DNA from: Membranipora membranacea | Lineage: Eukaryota > Bryozoa > Gymnolaemata > Cheilostomatida > Membraniporidae | Assembly (NCBI GenBank): GCA_914767715.1 | Contig: OU612072.1 | Span: 23,436,001-23,500,000, forward strand | Reading direction: 5' to 3' | Length of the DNA stretch: 64,000 nucleotides | Shown: positions 43,998 to 57,200 of the stretch, in pieces | Position numbering within the stretch: position 1 is the stretch's first letter | Layout of the letters: every line of letters begins with the position of its first letter | Notes under the pieces: model-generated | Told to the model about the DNA's origin: nothing | Seen by the model: only the letters and a program-made list of their open reading frames with translations | Database searches by the model: none | Program-made: the position numbers and the translations under genes

Positions 43998-46900
43998 ATG
44001 CCTGGTGATACATTAGGTAGACATCTGCTAGCTTCCATAGACCCATTTAATGCTGCTGAAAGCTGGGAGCCAGTTGATAATGCTGCTTATAACACCTCTT
44101 GGTTTTGGGCTTTCCTGCAGCAGAAAAGGCTAACTAGGTATTTATTTTCTTCTTCTAAAAAATCTTACTAACTTGTATTTACTTCTAATATTCAAAGCTA
44201 TCGAAACCAGGGTATGATGCTTCTTTTTCATGAAACTATAACTGCTATTCATAAACAGTTCCAGCTCAGCTCAGACTTAGATAGCATGACTTGCACTACT
44301 GTGTGCTTACTATTATTACAATGAAAGATAATAAGTAAAAGTCATGCTAATTTGAGTTATGTTGTAATACTATTTTTCAGAGTTACTGTAGCAGGCAAGC
44401 AGTTGAAAGTTTACTCACTGTAACTTGTTTAACTTTGCAAAACCGCATTACAGCACAACATATATTTTCAGAACAAGTTCTGTTTGCATAATTGTTCAAC
44501 CAATGTCCTTCCAGTTCTCAGAGAGCGTCGATCTACAGTGTAGAAATCCCAAAAAAGACTTTGACTACTTGAACTTATACAAATTATCTTGCACGGCAAT
44601 CAATTGACTGAGCACGCTCTCATCCATGTCTACATGTAACTATGTTTTCAGACATGAAGGCTTATATATAGTACAGGGGAGATAGGCTTGTTTACTGGGA
44701 GTCAGGACGGGTCTTCAATTGTTAGATAACTTTACAGTGATGCTTCCCAGACGTATCCAATATTTGCTATTGTGTCACTGACACCGTAAACATTTATAGG
44801 CTCTCTGTGGCTAGATAACACTTAGGCCAACTCTTAGCTTTTTGAATGTTTTTTCGCAGGAGACATGCTTCTACATGGGAGGATAACTGCTATCAGCTGA
44901 GAAGTAGAATAGAATCACAGCTGTCAGCTAAAGCAGCTTGTGAGGAGGTAGAGAATACTGCTGACTATACTCTGGTACAAGCTCAGGTCAGCATATCTTA
45001 TATTATACTCTGGTACAAGCTCAGGTCAGATATATTATATAATACTCTGGTACAAGCTCAGGTCAGATATATTATATAATACTCTGGTACAAGCTCAGGT
45101 AAGATATATTATATTATACTCTGGTACAAGCTCAGGTCAGATATATTATATTATACTCTGGTACAAGCTCAGGTAAGATATTATATTATACTCTGGTACA
45201 AGCTCAGGTCAGATATATTATATTATACTCTGGTACAAGCTCAGGTCAGATATATTATATAATACTCTGGTACAAGCTCAGGTCAGATATATTATATAAT
45301 ACTCTGGTACAAGCTCAGGTAAGATATATTATATTATACTCTGGTACAAGCTCAGGTCAGATATATTATATAATACTCTGGTACAAGCTCAGGTCAGATA
45401 TATTATATAATACTCTGGTACAAGCTCAGGTCAGAAAGATATTGAAAGGTAAATATCCTTAGATTTTCAGTCTTATGGGTACCTCATTTGGGGATCCCAC
45501 TAGGGTTAACCATGCTAACCATCCGATTAAGAAATAAATTGTTGACAAAGCGATTGGAACAGGCTTGTCTCAAATAATACAAGCTATATTGAACAAAATT
45601 GTCAATCACAACCCTCATTGGTAATGTTTGACAAGTCACTTGATGTTATTGCTGCTGGGTGTCTGACTCTGTGGCCTATGAACATATTGTCGGCACACAG
45701 CTAAGTCCTAATATTTTTGCACAGAAAGGTTAATCAGATACATAAATATAAGAAAAATAAAATTGTTAAGAGATGTTGCAAGGAAGGCTGTCGCTAAGTT
45801 GCAGGTGTAGTGTACACCGGCCCTCAGATCACTGGGTTAGGTTTTAGTCATTGTATAGTAGTCATGTATTACAATGCGTTTCTCTCTCAAATTCAGGTGA
45901 TAGTCCGACATGGGGCTCGCACTCCAATATGGGTACTACCAAATTTCCCTGAGGCTCGATATGATAAGAAGTTATTCAGAGGGACGCTCTCTCACACTGA
46001 CTTTGACTATGATGTTTATCATATGTCAGGAGCTAAAGCTGAAGGCCTTTCTCAATCAATTGTCAACAAAAGGTAAAGTACCCTAGAACACTAAAGTAAC
46101 TGCAGGAGGAAAGGGTTACCTACATGAAACATACATGAAACAGCTAGAGTATCTTACATTTACTCAGCATCATAACATTATGTAACCAACAGTAAATGTC
46201 AGAGATAAGTGCTAGCTTATCTAAACTGTAAACCTGATCCCAAATCTCTTTGTGATATGACATACTACATCCATAATCATGGCACTTTGTGCTTCATCTA
46301 GATTTTTCTCCGTGACTACTTAGTATATCCCCTTCTAATTCTCAGTTGCGCATCATATAGATTGTCATACAATTAAAAACCATCACTGAGGTTTCACGCT
46401 ACTCTGTAATAAATTACGATACTCACAACTGTGAAGTTTTGATCGGAGATATGTAAATTAATTATATTGTTTGTACACTTTTATACACTATTTCGACAGA
46501 TACAAACGAGAACTAGAAGGAGGTATACATCTAGGTCAGCTGACTACAGTAGGAATGCAGCAATGTTATGAGTTAGGATTACTTCTTAAGAGAAGATATA
46601 TGAACACATATAACCTACTTAATCCCCAGGTAAAGATACCACATCTGACAGTAATATATTAAAAATAAATTTTATTGAGTTTCCGTACAAGTTTGCAAGT
46701 GGAATGTTAATTACATAAACATTGGGTTTCTCAATAAGTATTGTTGACCGTGTATGTTTTGATTATGTAAATTTGATATTCATGAACACAGGGTGTCTTG
46801 TTGAGTTTCCTAACATAGGTCTACTGAGAGCATTCTTTCCGAATTGAGATTCCTCTAGGGCCATTACTTTCTCAGTTGTGCATTCATGACAATGGCAACT

Positions 46901-49900
46901 GTACGACAATCCAAATCTTATCGAACTCAAAATTGATTCAGGAGAGAAATATAGTCCCTAGTGTCTGATATGCTTGTCTTTCTTACTTATCAGTTTACAG
47001 AGAATGAAGTTTACATGAGGTCTACTTATATACTGAGAACTATAGAATCTCTACAAGGAGTGGTATCAGGATTATATGGTGTAGATCAACTAAACTCGAC
47101 TAAACCAAAGGTAACTTTATGGTTACAACATGCAAAAAATCTGCACTAAGCTACTTGTTGTTATCGTCACAAAGGTTTAGACGAAAACCATTTTCTTGTT
47201 GGGAGGAGTTAAACTAAAGCAATAAGACAATGTGTGTGTATGTGAACCCTTGCAAAAGTTACACAAAAATAAACTTACACATACATTTGCGATTAAACGC
47301 CCATTCTTGGTTCAAAAGACAGTCAAAAATTACCACGTTTTTAGGATAATACTGGCATTATTTAAAATATGACTGGAAACTCAGTGGTATTTCACTCAGT
47401 TCAACCCCTGGGGCAGATCTAATTTCAACATACCCTAAACCAACTTTGTCTATATAAAAATAAATTGTTTGCTATAAGGTAGAAAGAGGAACAGACCTGA
47501 TCTCACACCTTCCCTTCCAGTATATTTTATGGATGTTTGTAATTTTAGCCTAGGATAATGACAGCTTATTATAATGAAGAGCACATTTATCCCAATCCAT
47601 TCTTATGTGAATGTCTGAAAGAGATCGCTAATCACGGCAACAGGAATCTAAACCAACATCACCCAGGAAGGAAGGTATGTCTGCTACTATATCTCATATC
47701 AAGGGGTAACTGAACTGGACGATACTTACTTACTTGCGATAATTACAGGGTTTTTGCTGTTCTGAATTCTTTTTTTTTTATAACAACTTTATTAACCCAT
47801 TTGAGGAAATACATGGTGGAACAGGGTTTAAATACAGAAAATAAAATTATACGGGTTGCCTTGATTGTTTATATCTATCGTTATGTTTAAATTAGGGACA
47901 CGTGTCTCTAACTCCCTGGTTTGTGCAGGAAAAACTCTGCAAAATCTTAAAGTTGTCTCCTCCTTGACATTAGGTGGGCAACTCCCATATTAGTGTTGAT
48001 TATGTCAGACTTTCATTAATTATATTTTCTAATTCTTAATGGCCTTAATCATAATGTGAATGTGTTGTGAATTTACTCAGGAGCTGTTGAAGAGAATAAC
48101 TGAGGCCATAGAATATGATGACTCACAGAAGGAGTTAGACTTTGTAGCCATGAGAGACGATCTCATAGCCCGAGACGCACACAGCCAGATTATACCTGCA
48201 CCTTTACAGGGATTCTTCTCAGAGATAGAGAAAGAGGTAATTTTCCAGCTATTTTGTAGAGAAATTGAGCTTGTCTAGTAATTTTAAATACAATGTCAAT
48301 ACTCTTCCCAATTAGGTGGTATTTAATAAACCAGTAACAGGATTTTCTCAAACTAGATTGTATAATCACACTAACATTTAGGTACAGATGATGAATAATT
48401 GCAAATAACCTGCATATATTCGCCACATGCTTGTTTCCTTCAGCTAGATCCGTAAAAGAATATATTCATAAAAAATTTTCAATTTTGCATTCAATCTTAC
48501 TTGAAGTTTGCCAATGCTGCTTTATTGGAAACCAAAATATTTTCTCTTTTCACCTTTTAATAGGTCAGCTTTGAGCCGGTCTGAAAATGGAAGCACAGGC
48601 CTTCTGCAGGATGTCTAGGGGTTCAAATTAAAATTGTGGAGTAATTATTGGTGCATTAGCTGGTAGCCCTCACCTACTACTCGATATAATGTCACTCCCT
48701 GGTCTACTTTCCCCTCTCTGTATATTCCCAGGCCTCTATAGAGTTTGTACAGAAGATAGCGGGTAAGCCTGAGGATAGAGCAGCGGGTCTGATGCTCGCT
48801 CTCGGACCTTTTCATCACATGCTAATCAACAACTTCAAACAAGCTACTAAAGGTTAGTAAACAGGACACATGAATAAACATTCAGGACCTACTACAGGAG
48901 GCGTGTAGAGGATAATCCTGCATCCTTGAAGAGCTATTTTGGTGGATGGAGTTTAGTTTGCTCCCCCCCCCCCCTGCCTGTCAAATACAAGACTTGGTAA
49001 CACAGACCTAACCTAAAGCCGAATGTTGAGTCTTGATAACCCAGGTAGACCAGGTGAAACTGCTATGTGTCAACAATGACCCGATTTTCATAGGATATGT
49101 AATAAATGCATATATGGTTAAACGGTCTTATTTTAAGTATAAAATATGTTAAATTAATATTTTTTGGAATACCAGAAGGTTCTTGCCCAACATAGTCCTT
49201 GTACGGTGAATAAACTAATTTTTAAAACAACTCACAGATTCCCGGTATTATCACCATCCGTTTTTGTCTGATTGTTCTTTGTATGAGATAATTTGACATC
49301 CCATGATCATATTATTTTTAGATTTGTTTCCTTATTTTAACAGGCAATACCAAATCTCGTAAGTTACATCTCTACTCGAGTCATGACTCCATGGTGATGC
49401 CCCTGTTAGTAGCTATGGGGTGTTATGATTGGGAATGGCCCCCCTTTGCCTCATACATCGCTTATGAACTGTTCAAACATAAAAAGAACGGATTACATTT
49501 CATTAAAGTTATCTATAATGGCAAGGTAAGTAAACTCCTCCACCTTATGATGGTAATAACAACATTGAGGGGGGGGGGGGGGATTGGGATATCTGTCCAC
49601 AATCCTTGTGAGAGAACAAACTTAAAGAGCAAATGAGGCGAAATAGGTATTGATGAATTCGGGATTGTGTAGTTCATCTCCAATTATTTGTTGCTTAGTC
49701 GAGTCGGAGTGATTGCATTCTCAGTTTTCTAATAGTTATAAGTACACGGGATGGTTTTTAATCTCTCTGTCACTCTAAACTCCAGGAGCTCAAAACTTCA
49801 ACCATTAACTGCTTGATATATCGTCAAAAAATCATCAAAGTGAATTACATATTTTAGCAAATCTTTGAATCTAAAAGTATTTTGGACACAGGCTCAGAGT

Positions 49901-51343
49901 TTGTCCTGTTCTACTTTCTTCCCTTTAACTATGAGCACTCTTACTTGGAATTACATTAATCTACTCACAGGGAATAGTTTTGAGGAAGGTAGATATAATG
50001 TATACTTCAGGTATGTACCATCATTCTGTTACGAATCTGAGAACTTTCCCACAATCGGACGATTTTTTTACAGGATTTGACGTTACCTGGTAAAAGCTCA
50101 CCTATGATCACGCTCTCAGAGTTTACAGAGTTTCTCGCTCCCTTCACTCTCTCGCCTAAAGACTGGGAGTACAAATGTGAAAACGACAGAGTAAGTTCAC
50201 TAACATTAATTTTTTATTGGTATCACTGATTAGGGTTATTGACGATGTTAGAGATCATTATAAATGTCAACTCTGAAAATACTGAGCTGACTTGAATCTT
50301 GCTATAAACCAAGTTTATTGGAAACTGAAATTTCCCAGCTTATTATTGAATTTACCTCAAAATTTTAGTGAGGCTCACTCCCCTCAGGTGAACTCAGTTA
50401 CTCTAAATCAGACTTATATATATCTCTCAGCATAGCTAGTTGAGTTGAGTGAATAGGTGTTGATCAATCAATGATTACGGAGTATTCAGGCCCGCAAGTT
50501 GAATAACGTTGCCTAAAACCGTTATATTTGAATAACCCATGTCAGAATCAGTGTAAGAGAAAGTTTTGTTGGGTTTTATTTTTGCTATTCATAATATACC
50601 TTTGGTTTTGGAGACTGGGGTGTGCCCCAGACCTCACATGGTGTTGCTTCTTGAACTTCAGCTCCAGGAGTTTTGCCTCATCTACCATTCTTTTCCTCAC
50701 CTATCTCCGCTCTGTCCTGTTCGGGTAGCGGGTGCCTGCCAGAGTCCTAGCTCTGTGTGACTTCTCCATCTAATCCTGTCCCGAGCATCCTCTTCACTGA
50801 GGGAACAGGATTGGAGATCCTTCCTGATTGTGTTTTTCCATCTACGCTTTTGACTTCCCCCGATTTCTCCTTCCTTCAACTCTCATCCCATGTACTCTCT
50901 CTCCTGATATCATCATCTTCCTCTCTTCTGCCCACGTGTCCAAACCACTGCAACCTTCTTCTTTTCCTCGCCAGGTCTAACACACTCATGACATTCGCTT
51001 ATTCCAAGGCAGTATTGCAACATTCTCATTTCACATACACTGAACCTTTCAGCGAGATAATCTGTCAATGGCCATGTTTCAGCTCCATACAATAACACTG
51101 GGCGTATCACTGTCTTGTAGATAACACCTTACACTTGTTTGAGACTTTCTTGTCGACAATACTCCCATCAACTCTCTCCACTGCTCTCAGGCTCTGACAA
51201 TGAACACTACCATTATTTTTCAGGCTAGTATAGAAGCTCCACCTGTTGAGCACTCTCTACACTACGGTTTTGACGACTCAGAATTAGAACCAAGCATCGA
51301 AGAGAAAGAAGAAGAATCTGGTCAAGCACCTGCCGGCATGTGA
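43998..51343 (+). CDS. ACP6-like: ACP6-like histidine acid phosphatase, tandem copy B, eleven exons
   Basis: Exons 43998-44137, 44860-44986, 45897-46072, 46500-46629, 46994-47110, 47549-47674, 48081-48236, 48732-48852, 49344-49525, 50074-50190 and 51224-51343 join in frame into 503 residues. Every exon has the same length and phase as in copy A except exon 9, which is one codon longer (YDWEWPPF versus YEEWPPF). RHGARTP and the HD pair (SSHDSM) are intact, so both copies look catalytically competent. Copies differ most in exon 1 (SWEPVDNAAYNTSWFW) and least in exons 5, 7 and 8. Exon 2 ends inside a minisatellite that repeats its own donor site twelve more times. The last intron carries an antisense LINE remnant. 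As in copy A the frame is open upstream of the ATG, where an acceptor-like gggttag precedes GTGCC. Confidence 0.9.
44968..45434 (+). repeat. Minisatellite made of a repeated exon end plus 5' splice site
   Basis: Thirteen copies of tactctggtacaagctcag each followed by gt(c/a)ag, spaced about 36-38 bases. The first copy is the true 3' end of exon 2 (ending 44986); twelve more follow inside intron 2, separated by AT-rich filler (atatattatataa or atattat). Copies 4, 6 and 10 carry gtaag, a better donor consensus than the gtcag of copy 1. Copy A has only one unit (ending 38797) followed by the same gtcagatatattatataa, so the expansion is specific to copy B. Confidence 0.95.
50632..51195 (-). mobile_element. 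LINE (non-LTR retrotransposon) 3' remnant, antisense in copy B intron 10
   Basis: On the minus strand the broken frames read IRPVLLYGAETWPL, then SVCEMRMLQYCLGIS, later QKRRWKNTIRKDLQ: the segment that follows the reverse-transcriptase domain in many non-LTR elements. Stops and frameshifts interrupt it and the polymerase core is absent, so it is a dead 5'-truncated copy. Its 3' part shares words with the remnant at 55425-55935 (for example cctg(t/a)tcgggt(a/g)gc(g/a)gg). Confidence 0.85.
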
Positions 51344-51774
51344 GCCAATCAAAAAAGAGAACAAGGATAGTTAGCATAAATACAATGTAACTCAGTCTGA
51401 GGCTTGATATACTGATCCCTGACTAGCTAAATTTGGACACGATTTTCCCATGAGCTCTGTTGACTCCTGTATTGTATGTCATATATACCATCCAGTATAC
51501 ATGGCACACATGGCGTTCCTAAATGTGTAATTTGATCTTGATTAATTTCAGTACCGGCCAACATCAGGTGCCACGCCTTTTTTTCTACCTTATCACCTTA
51601 TCCATATTTTGAAAAGGCTTATTACTGGTTCTATGTGGTTTAATTGCTCAACTGTAGAGATTACGCTACTGACATTCAATGCCAGTTGAATCTTGTGCAG
51701 CTCCACTAATTCTGTCATGTGATTTATTGTCATCAATATTATTCCTCTCCCTGGTCACGGCTTAGCAGAAATAT

Positions 51775-51780
51775 AATAAA
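51775..51780 (+). terminator. Possible polyadenylation signal of ACP6-like copy B
   Basis: AATAAA lies about 430 bases after the copy B stop; no nearer canonical hexamer was noticed. Confidence 0.4.
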
Positions 51781-53520
51781 GAATCAAAATCTATATTTTA
51801 ATCACCATGGCCATATGTTTCAATCATGAACTTCGCAGTTCTTGAGAACACGGTCGATTACCCTCAGTTAAAAAGTATGAATGGTGTAAGAATCCTACTT
51901 TCTACGCAATAAGCCAGTGATATGTAATACTTTGGAGTATCACCAAGATGAAGTCTTAAAGTTGATAGTGAGTAAGACAGTGCGACAAATTTGTTGTAAT
52001 AAAACAGTACCGAATAATATTTGCCCTGAATAGACGTGTGTTGTGTAAAAAATTATGTATGTATGTATCAGATTGAAGTGCTTAAAATCTGCCTGGTTTG
52101 TTCGGTATTTGATATGGAAGGCCACTACCAGCAAACGGCCAGCGCGTGACTTGACCACCCAAAACTGGGCAGCGATATGAATATGTCCACATTGGTTGCT
52201 CTGCAGGTATTGAAGTAATGGGCTGTGTCACAATGCTAGGTTTGAATGGTTCTTTTTATAGAATAATCCAACATGTTTTGGGGATTAGTGCAGAGCATGT
52301 GGTTCTGTAACTTCTTGAGCAGACTGAAACAGAATGTCACGGTTTTGTTATTCCTATAATATGTTCATTTGATTGAATAACAAGGAGTCGTGCTCTCACA
52401 TCATAATGGTTTTTAAAAGCATAGCCTCAAAACTGTCTGCGTATACCCACCACAATGCAGCGGGACGCGGGTGTACATAGCCCAAGGAGTTGCAGGAACA
52501 ATGTCTAGTTTCAAATTGACTTCTATAGAAGCACTGTTTTAACAAATAGAATCTAATATCGATGTCTTTTTGGAATTCCCAGATGACTCACGGATTGTGG
52601 ATGGCACTAGCTGGAACCAAGGAGTAACTCTTTGCTGGAACTCAGGATTCTTGTCAACAAGGGCTGCAAAATTATAGACATAAAGACATTTTACATTATC
52701 ACCATGTGCTCAATAAAACACACTGTATACAACCAACAATCAGGCATCAACACCAGTTGTTTTTATACTAGCCAAAGCAGCTCAAAAGTGTCCACTTTTT
52801 TACTTTGACTCTGGTAGAGGTACTCAACCTTTTGTCTGTTAACAATGTATTTGACTTGAAGGTCCAGGTCCAGAGGCTTCGGCAGCAAATAATAATGGGC
52901 CAAGTAAATGCTAATAGCCAAGCATTGATTGATGCATTCTTACCAGTGTTTATGAGTACTAAAAAAATGACACCTTGACTAGTAGTTGCTAGCGATGGTT
53001 TTGTCCAATATTGTTAAGGTCTTTAACTCCCTGCTCTGATACAGCCCGCCAACCAGAGTCAACACATTGGCTTGGTGGGTGCAGGCAGGCTTATAAGAAC
53101 TGTTGGCGGACAGTCCATAGGCATTGTAAGACAGTCTCTAGAAACTGTAGTCTTGAGATGCTGAGGGCCTAATACATACAGAGACTCAAACCAACTCAGC
53201 ATCACAAACAAATGGCTGTGGTGGATATCAACACACCTGAACCTACGATGATCTTTGTGTCACTCATGTTTGTTGTAGTCTGGTACAACGTCCGTACAAC
53301 AGCTCGGGCACGCCCCACAACGCATACAGCAATGTTGCAGAGCAGTGGCTGGACAAGCCTATGTGGGCCCTACTGCACCCACAACACTGCTGAGTGTGGC
53401 CTCTAGCGCTGTAATACTTCTTCTTCTTCAAGACCTATTAAGTGATGAAGAGGTGCTCTATGTGTTGAATGTGCCATAGTTGGTTAAAATGTTGGTCAAA
53501 ATTCCAAGGGTCATGCCACA
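51781..53520. other. Non-coding stretch, no gene recognised
   Basis: AT-rich intergenic sequence with one GC-richer hairpin-prone patch near 52445-52480 and another near 53040-53110. An open frame at about 53212-53406 has no family resemblance or splice context. Confidence 0.4.
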
Positions 53521-53675
53521 ATGACTGCACCAATTTGCTCTCAGTTTGTAGGCAGGTCGGAGCTGGTAGTCAAATAGTCCCCAGTAGTCAGTGGATTGCC
53601 AATCGAACCTACGACCTTCAACACTTGCATGGTGAAGACCGACGCTCTAACCAACGAAGCCATCTCCGACTCCTG
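53521..53675 (-). mobile_element. tRNA-derived SINE, family 1, copy 2
   Basis: Read on the minus strand: head ggcttcgttggttagagcgt (A box), gcaagtgttgaaggtcgtag followed by the B-box-like gttcgattgg, then body tgactactggggac, cctacaaactgagagcaaat and tggtgcag. It matches the plus-strand copy at 17341-17490 over its length with scattered substitutions, including a more degenerate B box, so it is an older or inactive copy. Confidence 0.82.
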
Positions 53676-54214
53676 CATACCTGAGACCTATATGAGTTGT
53701 GAGTAAGCTTTGGATTGGATTGCAGTCATATCCTTAGTGCTGCGGCCCTAAAACAGCATAGGGCCTGCAGTGAATAGTGAATATTAGCACGTAGAAGTTG
53801 ACTGTAAAATGGAAATAATCCAATATCAAATCAAGTCAGGCAACTTCTGACTTTGGTTTTATCCAAGGCTTAGCCAATAATTATTCTATACTTTTTTACT
53901 TTTAATCAGCCAGTCACTCTTGTTTCGCAATCGGTGACTTGTTATTAAAGGTACTCAGGGGCAAACTATGCAATAACCTGCCAAAGAAGTAACTCAGAAA
54001 CTCTGACTGGTACAGTACATCCTACCAAATTCCTATTTCTTTTAGCAGAAAAGTCTTGCATAGCTTCAACCTTACTAGTTGCCCATCCACGAAATGCATT
54101 GGTCTGTTTGTGGTTGCAGTATTTGGAACTAAAAATAGTACAATTGAAGACGGCAATATTATTTTCTTAGGTGTTGACCAGTGACACAGTGACACAGTGA
54201 CACAGTGCAGGAAT

Positions 54215-57200
54215 ATGGATAACGAGGCAATGTCAGAGATCTCGGCAGACTATGCACCTCCACTCGTGAGTGAACTAAGTTTCCATGGGATTAGTGTCCA
54301 ATCTAAATGATCTGTCAGTTCAAAGATTCAAGTTACATTTGGGATTATGAGTCAGGTCTGTTCAATGTAAAGATGATCAACAATTCGGATGATGGTTGTT
54401 GCAATAAAAGTGTATATATATAACAATAATCGTTCATTTTCTTTTTATTTAGAGTGAATACTCCGAAGTGCCTGGTACGACAATCAATATATCTCAACCA
54501 AAACCCCGAAGCCTCAGCAGAACAAAGGTAAGAAAGTTTTTTAGAGGATTGTGTGTGACTATAATCTTCCAAAACTACCCTAAGTCTTTGAGTGCTTATC
54601 CTTCGAGGAGCTCTCTTTCAAACAAGAGATTTTGAAAGCTGTCTGAGAATGTGAGCTGATACAAGATAGGACAACCTCTCGGTCCCGGGAAACCATGTTG
54701 TTTAAGTTTTATGTTTGGCCAACCATAATAATTCATGATATGAAATTGTCTTTTCTATTGTTTTGAGTGCGTAACTCGAATCATGCTATTGGCAAAACAG
54801 GGAGGGTTGACCAGGGAGTAAGGTGGGACTTGGTGCGACACCCACCACCCTGGTCAAAAATGACCAACAACGTGAAACGTATATGTGACGACATTTCCAT
54901 ATACCAGGAAAGGACAATTACAAGATTTCTAACGAGAGTATATTAGGTCTTTTTTACTCAAAATCTAAACTTCTGTCTGAAAGCAGACACAAAGATACCA
55001 ACGCCACAATCTTTGATGCCGAATACTTTTTATTGACACAAAAACCCTGAAAGTTTGACCAATGCTATGTTTTCCAATAGTTCCATGTAGTGTCTCGTTC
55101 ATGGAATCTCAGTTCTATGACTTAGACTTTCTCCACTTCATTTGTTTACAGAGATTAAAAAAGTTCTTTTTTGGATGCTGTGGGTATAACCCTGATGGTG
55201 ACAGGCAGGCCAGTAAACATGACCCATATCCCGTGATCCATGTCTACAACAATTACGAGGTGAGAACAATTTTAGTTCACCAGGAGCATAATGTAACGGA
55301 ATTGTTTACCGAAAACAAAATAGGCTTCTGTGCGTAGTGTGGAAACAAATTGTGTTCTCTATAAGTCTTATGTTGTCTATCGGCATGATGGTATTGTTCA
55401 CCTTTGTTCACCTTGCACCGCCATGTCCTGATCGGGTGGCAGGTTTTTGCCTGACTCCTAGTTCCACCAAACTTCTCCACTTTATTCGGTCACTTGTGTC
55501 ACTTCATTCTAGATCTAGAGATCGGCATTGATTGTTTCACTCCAGCGCTGTTTTTGCCGTCCACGCCCTCTGCTTCCCTCTACCCTCATCTCGTCCACTC
55601 TCCTGATATCTTCATCACTCTCACGTCGACAAACTTGATCATAACATTCTGGCCTCCTTTTCCTCATAACATCCCTGATTGGCATAATATTTGCTTCGAC
55701 TGTTATCTCTTCATTCTTTCGATGTTCCTCTAAGCTTATCCCAATGCAGTACCTTAGCATTCACATCTCACAAGAGCTAACCTTGTCTATAAGGATTCTG
55801 TTACAGGCCAGGTCTCATTCCCATATGTCAGAGCTGGCCGTATAGCAGTCTTGTAGATGAGGAATTTCAGGTGAGCAGGCATCTTCTTGTCGCAGAGTAC
55901 TCCACTCAGCTCCTGCCATTTGTTCCATGCCTTTGAAATCGCAGCTCCTTCCCTTCTGAGTTGTACTTCCTCATCAAGATTTTGCCATCCTCACCTACTG
56001 ATGGTAAATACTCTGCATGATGGTATTGAGGGAACTAAAGCACATTAACCATGTGAGAGTACGCTAGATCTCTCCAAAACCTGTTGTTAGCCTGAAGATA
56101 TGTCTTTTGTTGTTGTGTGAGTTGATCTGGGTCAATGCAATCGACCTCAAAGACTCTCTCACAATATGCCAGCAACAGGTCAAGGCGTCCTTTCAGTACT
56201 GATACATAGAGTGTATGTTGCAAGAGACAATAAATAGTGAGACCTAAAGGAAAAAGTTTGCTGGATCAAACTGGTATCAGTGCATGAGTCAGGTCCGGCA
56301 GAGTGTATCTGATATTCCCCAAACAGCCTACTATGATAACAGGGAAGGTGGGATGATCCCACCTTCCCTGATGATAATAAATTAAAATGTTTTTGTTAAT
56401 TATGGTAGTTGTCTCCTTATACTCAGAGGGAGGATAACTAATTAAAAATCACAGTAAGTTTTCTTTAGGAAGATTGGGAAATACACTCCATTAAAAAACT
56501 GTAATAGTTGGCTCTGTCTAGATCCCAATGCTCTAACGAATTAGGACACATTGTTCATGTAAATTATGAATGGTAATGACAACATTTGATTCAGATCACT
56601 CTAGTGAGTCGTTGTAAAATGATGATATAAAACCATTAACCATATCAAATTTTGCAGATGAGAGAGGTGGATCCGCCGCTAACAGGTCAAATCTCTGAAG
56701 AGCGTAATATACACAGTGACAGAGATGGGTATAATGCATCTATCATGCCTATGGATGTCAACAATTATCGAAATAAAATTGATCAAAAAAAGGTGAAACC
56801 AGTACATTTTTACTTTTCTTTCTTGCATGCATGATACGTTGCGGTAGTGCCTGAATCCCAAGGATTCAAATGCAATAATCTGAGTGACACATGCCGCTGG
56901 AATTGAATATTCAGGGGAACATTGCAGTTTTATTCACTGCAACTCTGGCATATAAGCTCAATTCCTGCAAACCCCAAATGCAATGTGGACTAGGCTGGGA
57001 GAAGCAGGACCAGAAGGGACATAGCATTTATTCGCCAATTGTCTTGCTTGTCACTGGAAAATCATTAATTATGACTGAACCCCATGTTTAGGTAATAGGA
57101 TCAACAAATTATTTGATATATCATTCAACGCCTAACGCAAATTGTTTATACCTTGAAACATAAATTCAGTGCACATTTAGTTCACGATGTTGATCATTGG

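Noticed and set aside
37843-51343. Phytase, prostatic acid phosphatase or PXYLP1 as the identity of the tandem phosphatases
   Set aside because: RHGAR and HD motifs are shared by all, but the blocks around EVYMRSTYILRTIES, GPFHHML and WPPFA match ACP6 best; the ACP6-like call is kept with substrate unproven.
53212-53406. Open frame MAVVDINTPEP... with His/Cys-rich end
   Set aside because: No family resemblance, no splice sites in phase and no neighbouring exons.
56035-56223. Minus-strand frame in intron 3 of the cassette gene as an upstream part of the LINE
   Set aside because: The reading (DPDQLTQQQKTYLQANNRFW) shows no reverse-transcriptase motif and is separated from the remnant; kept as unexplained.
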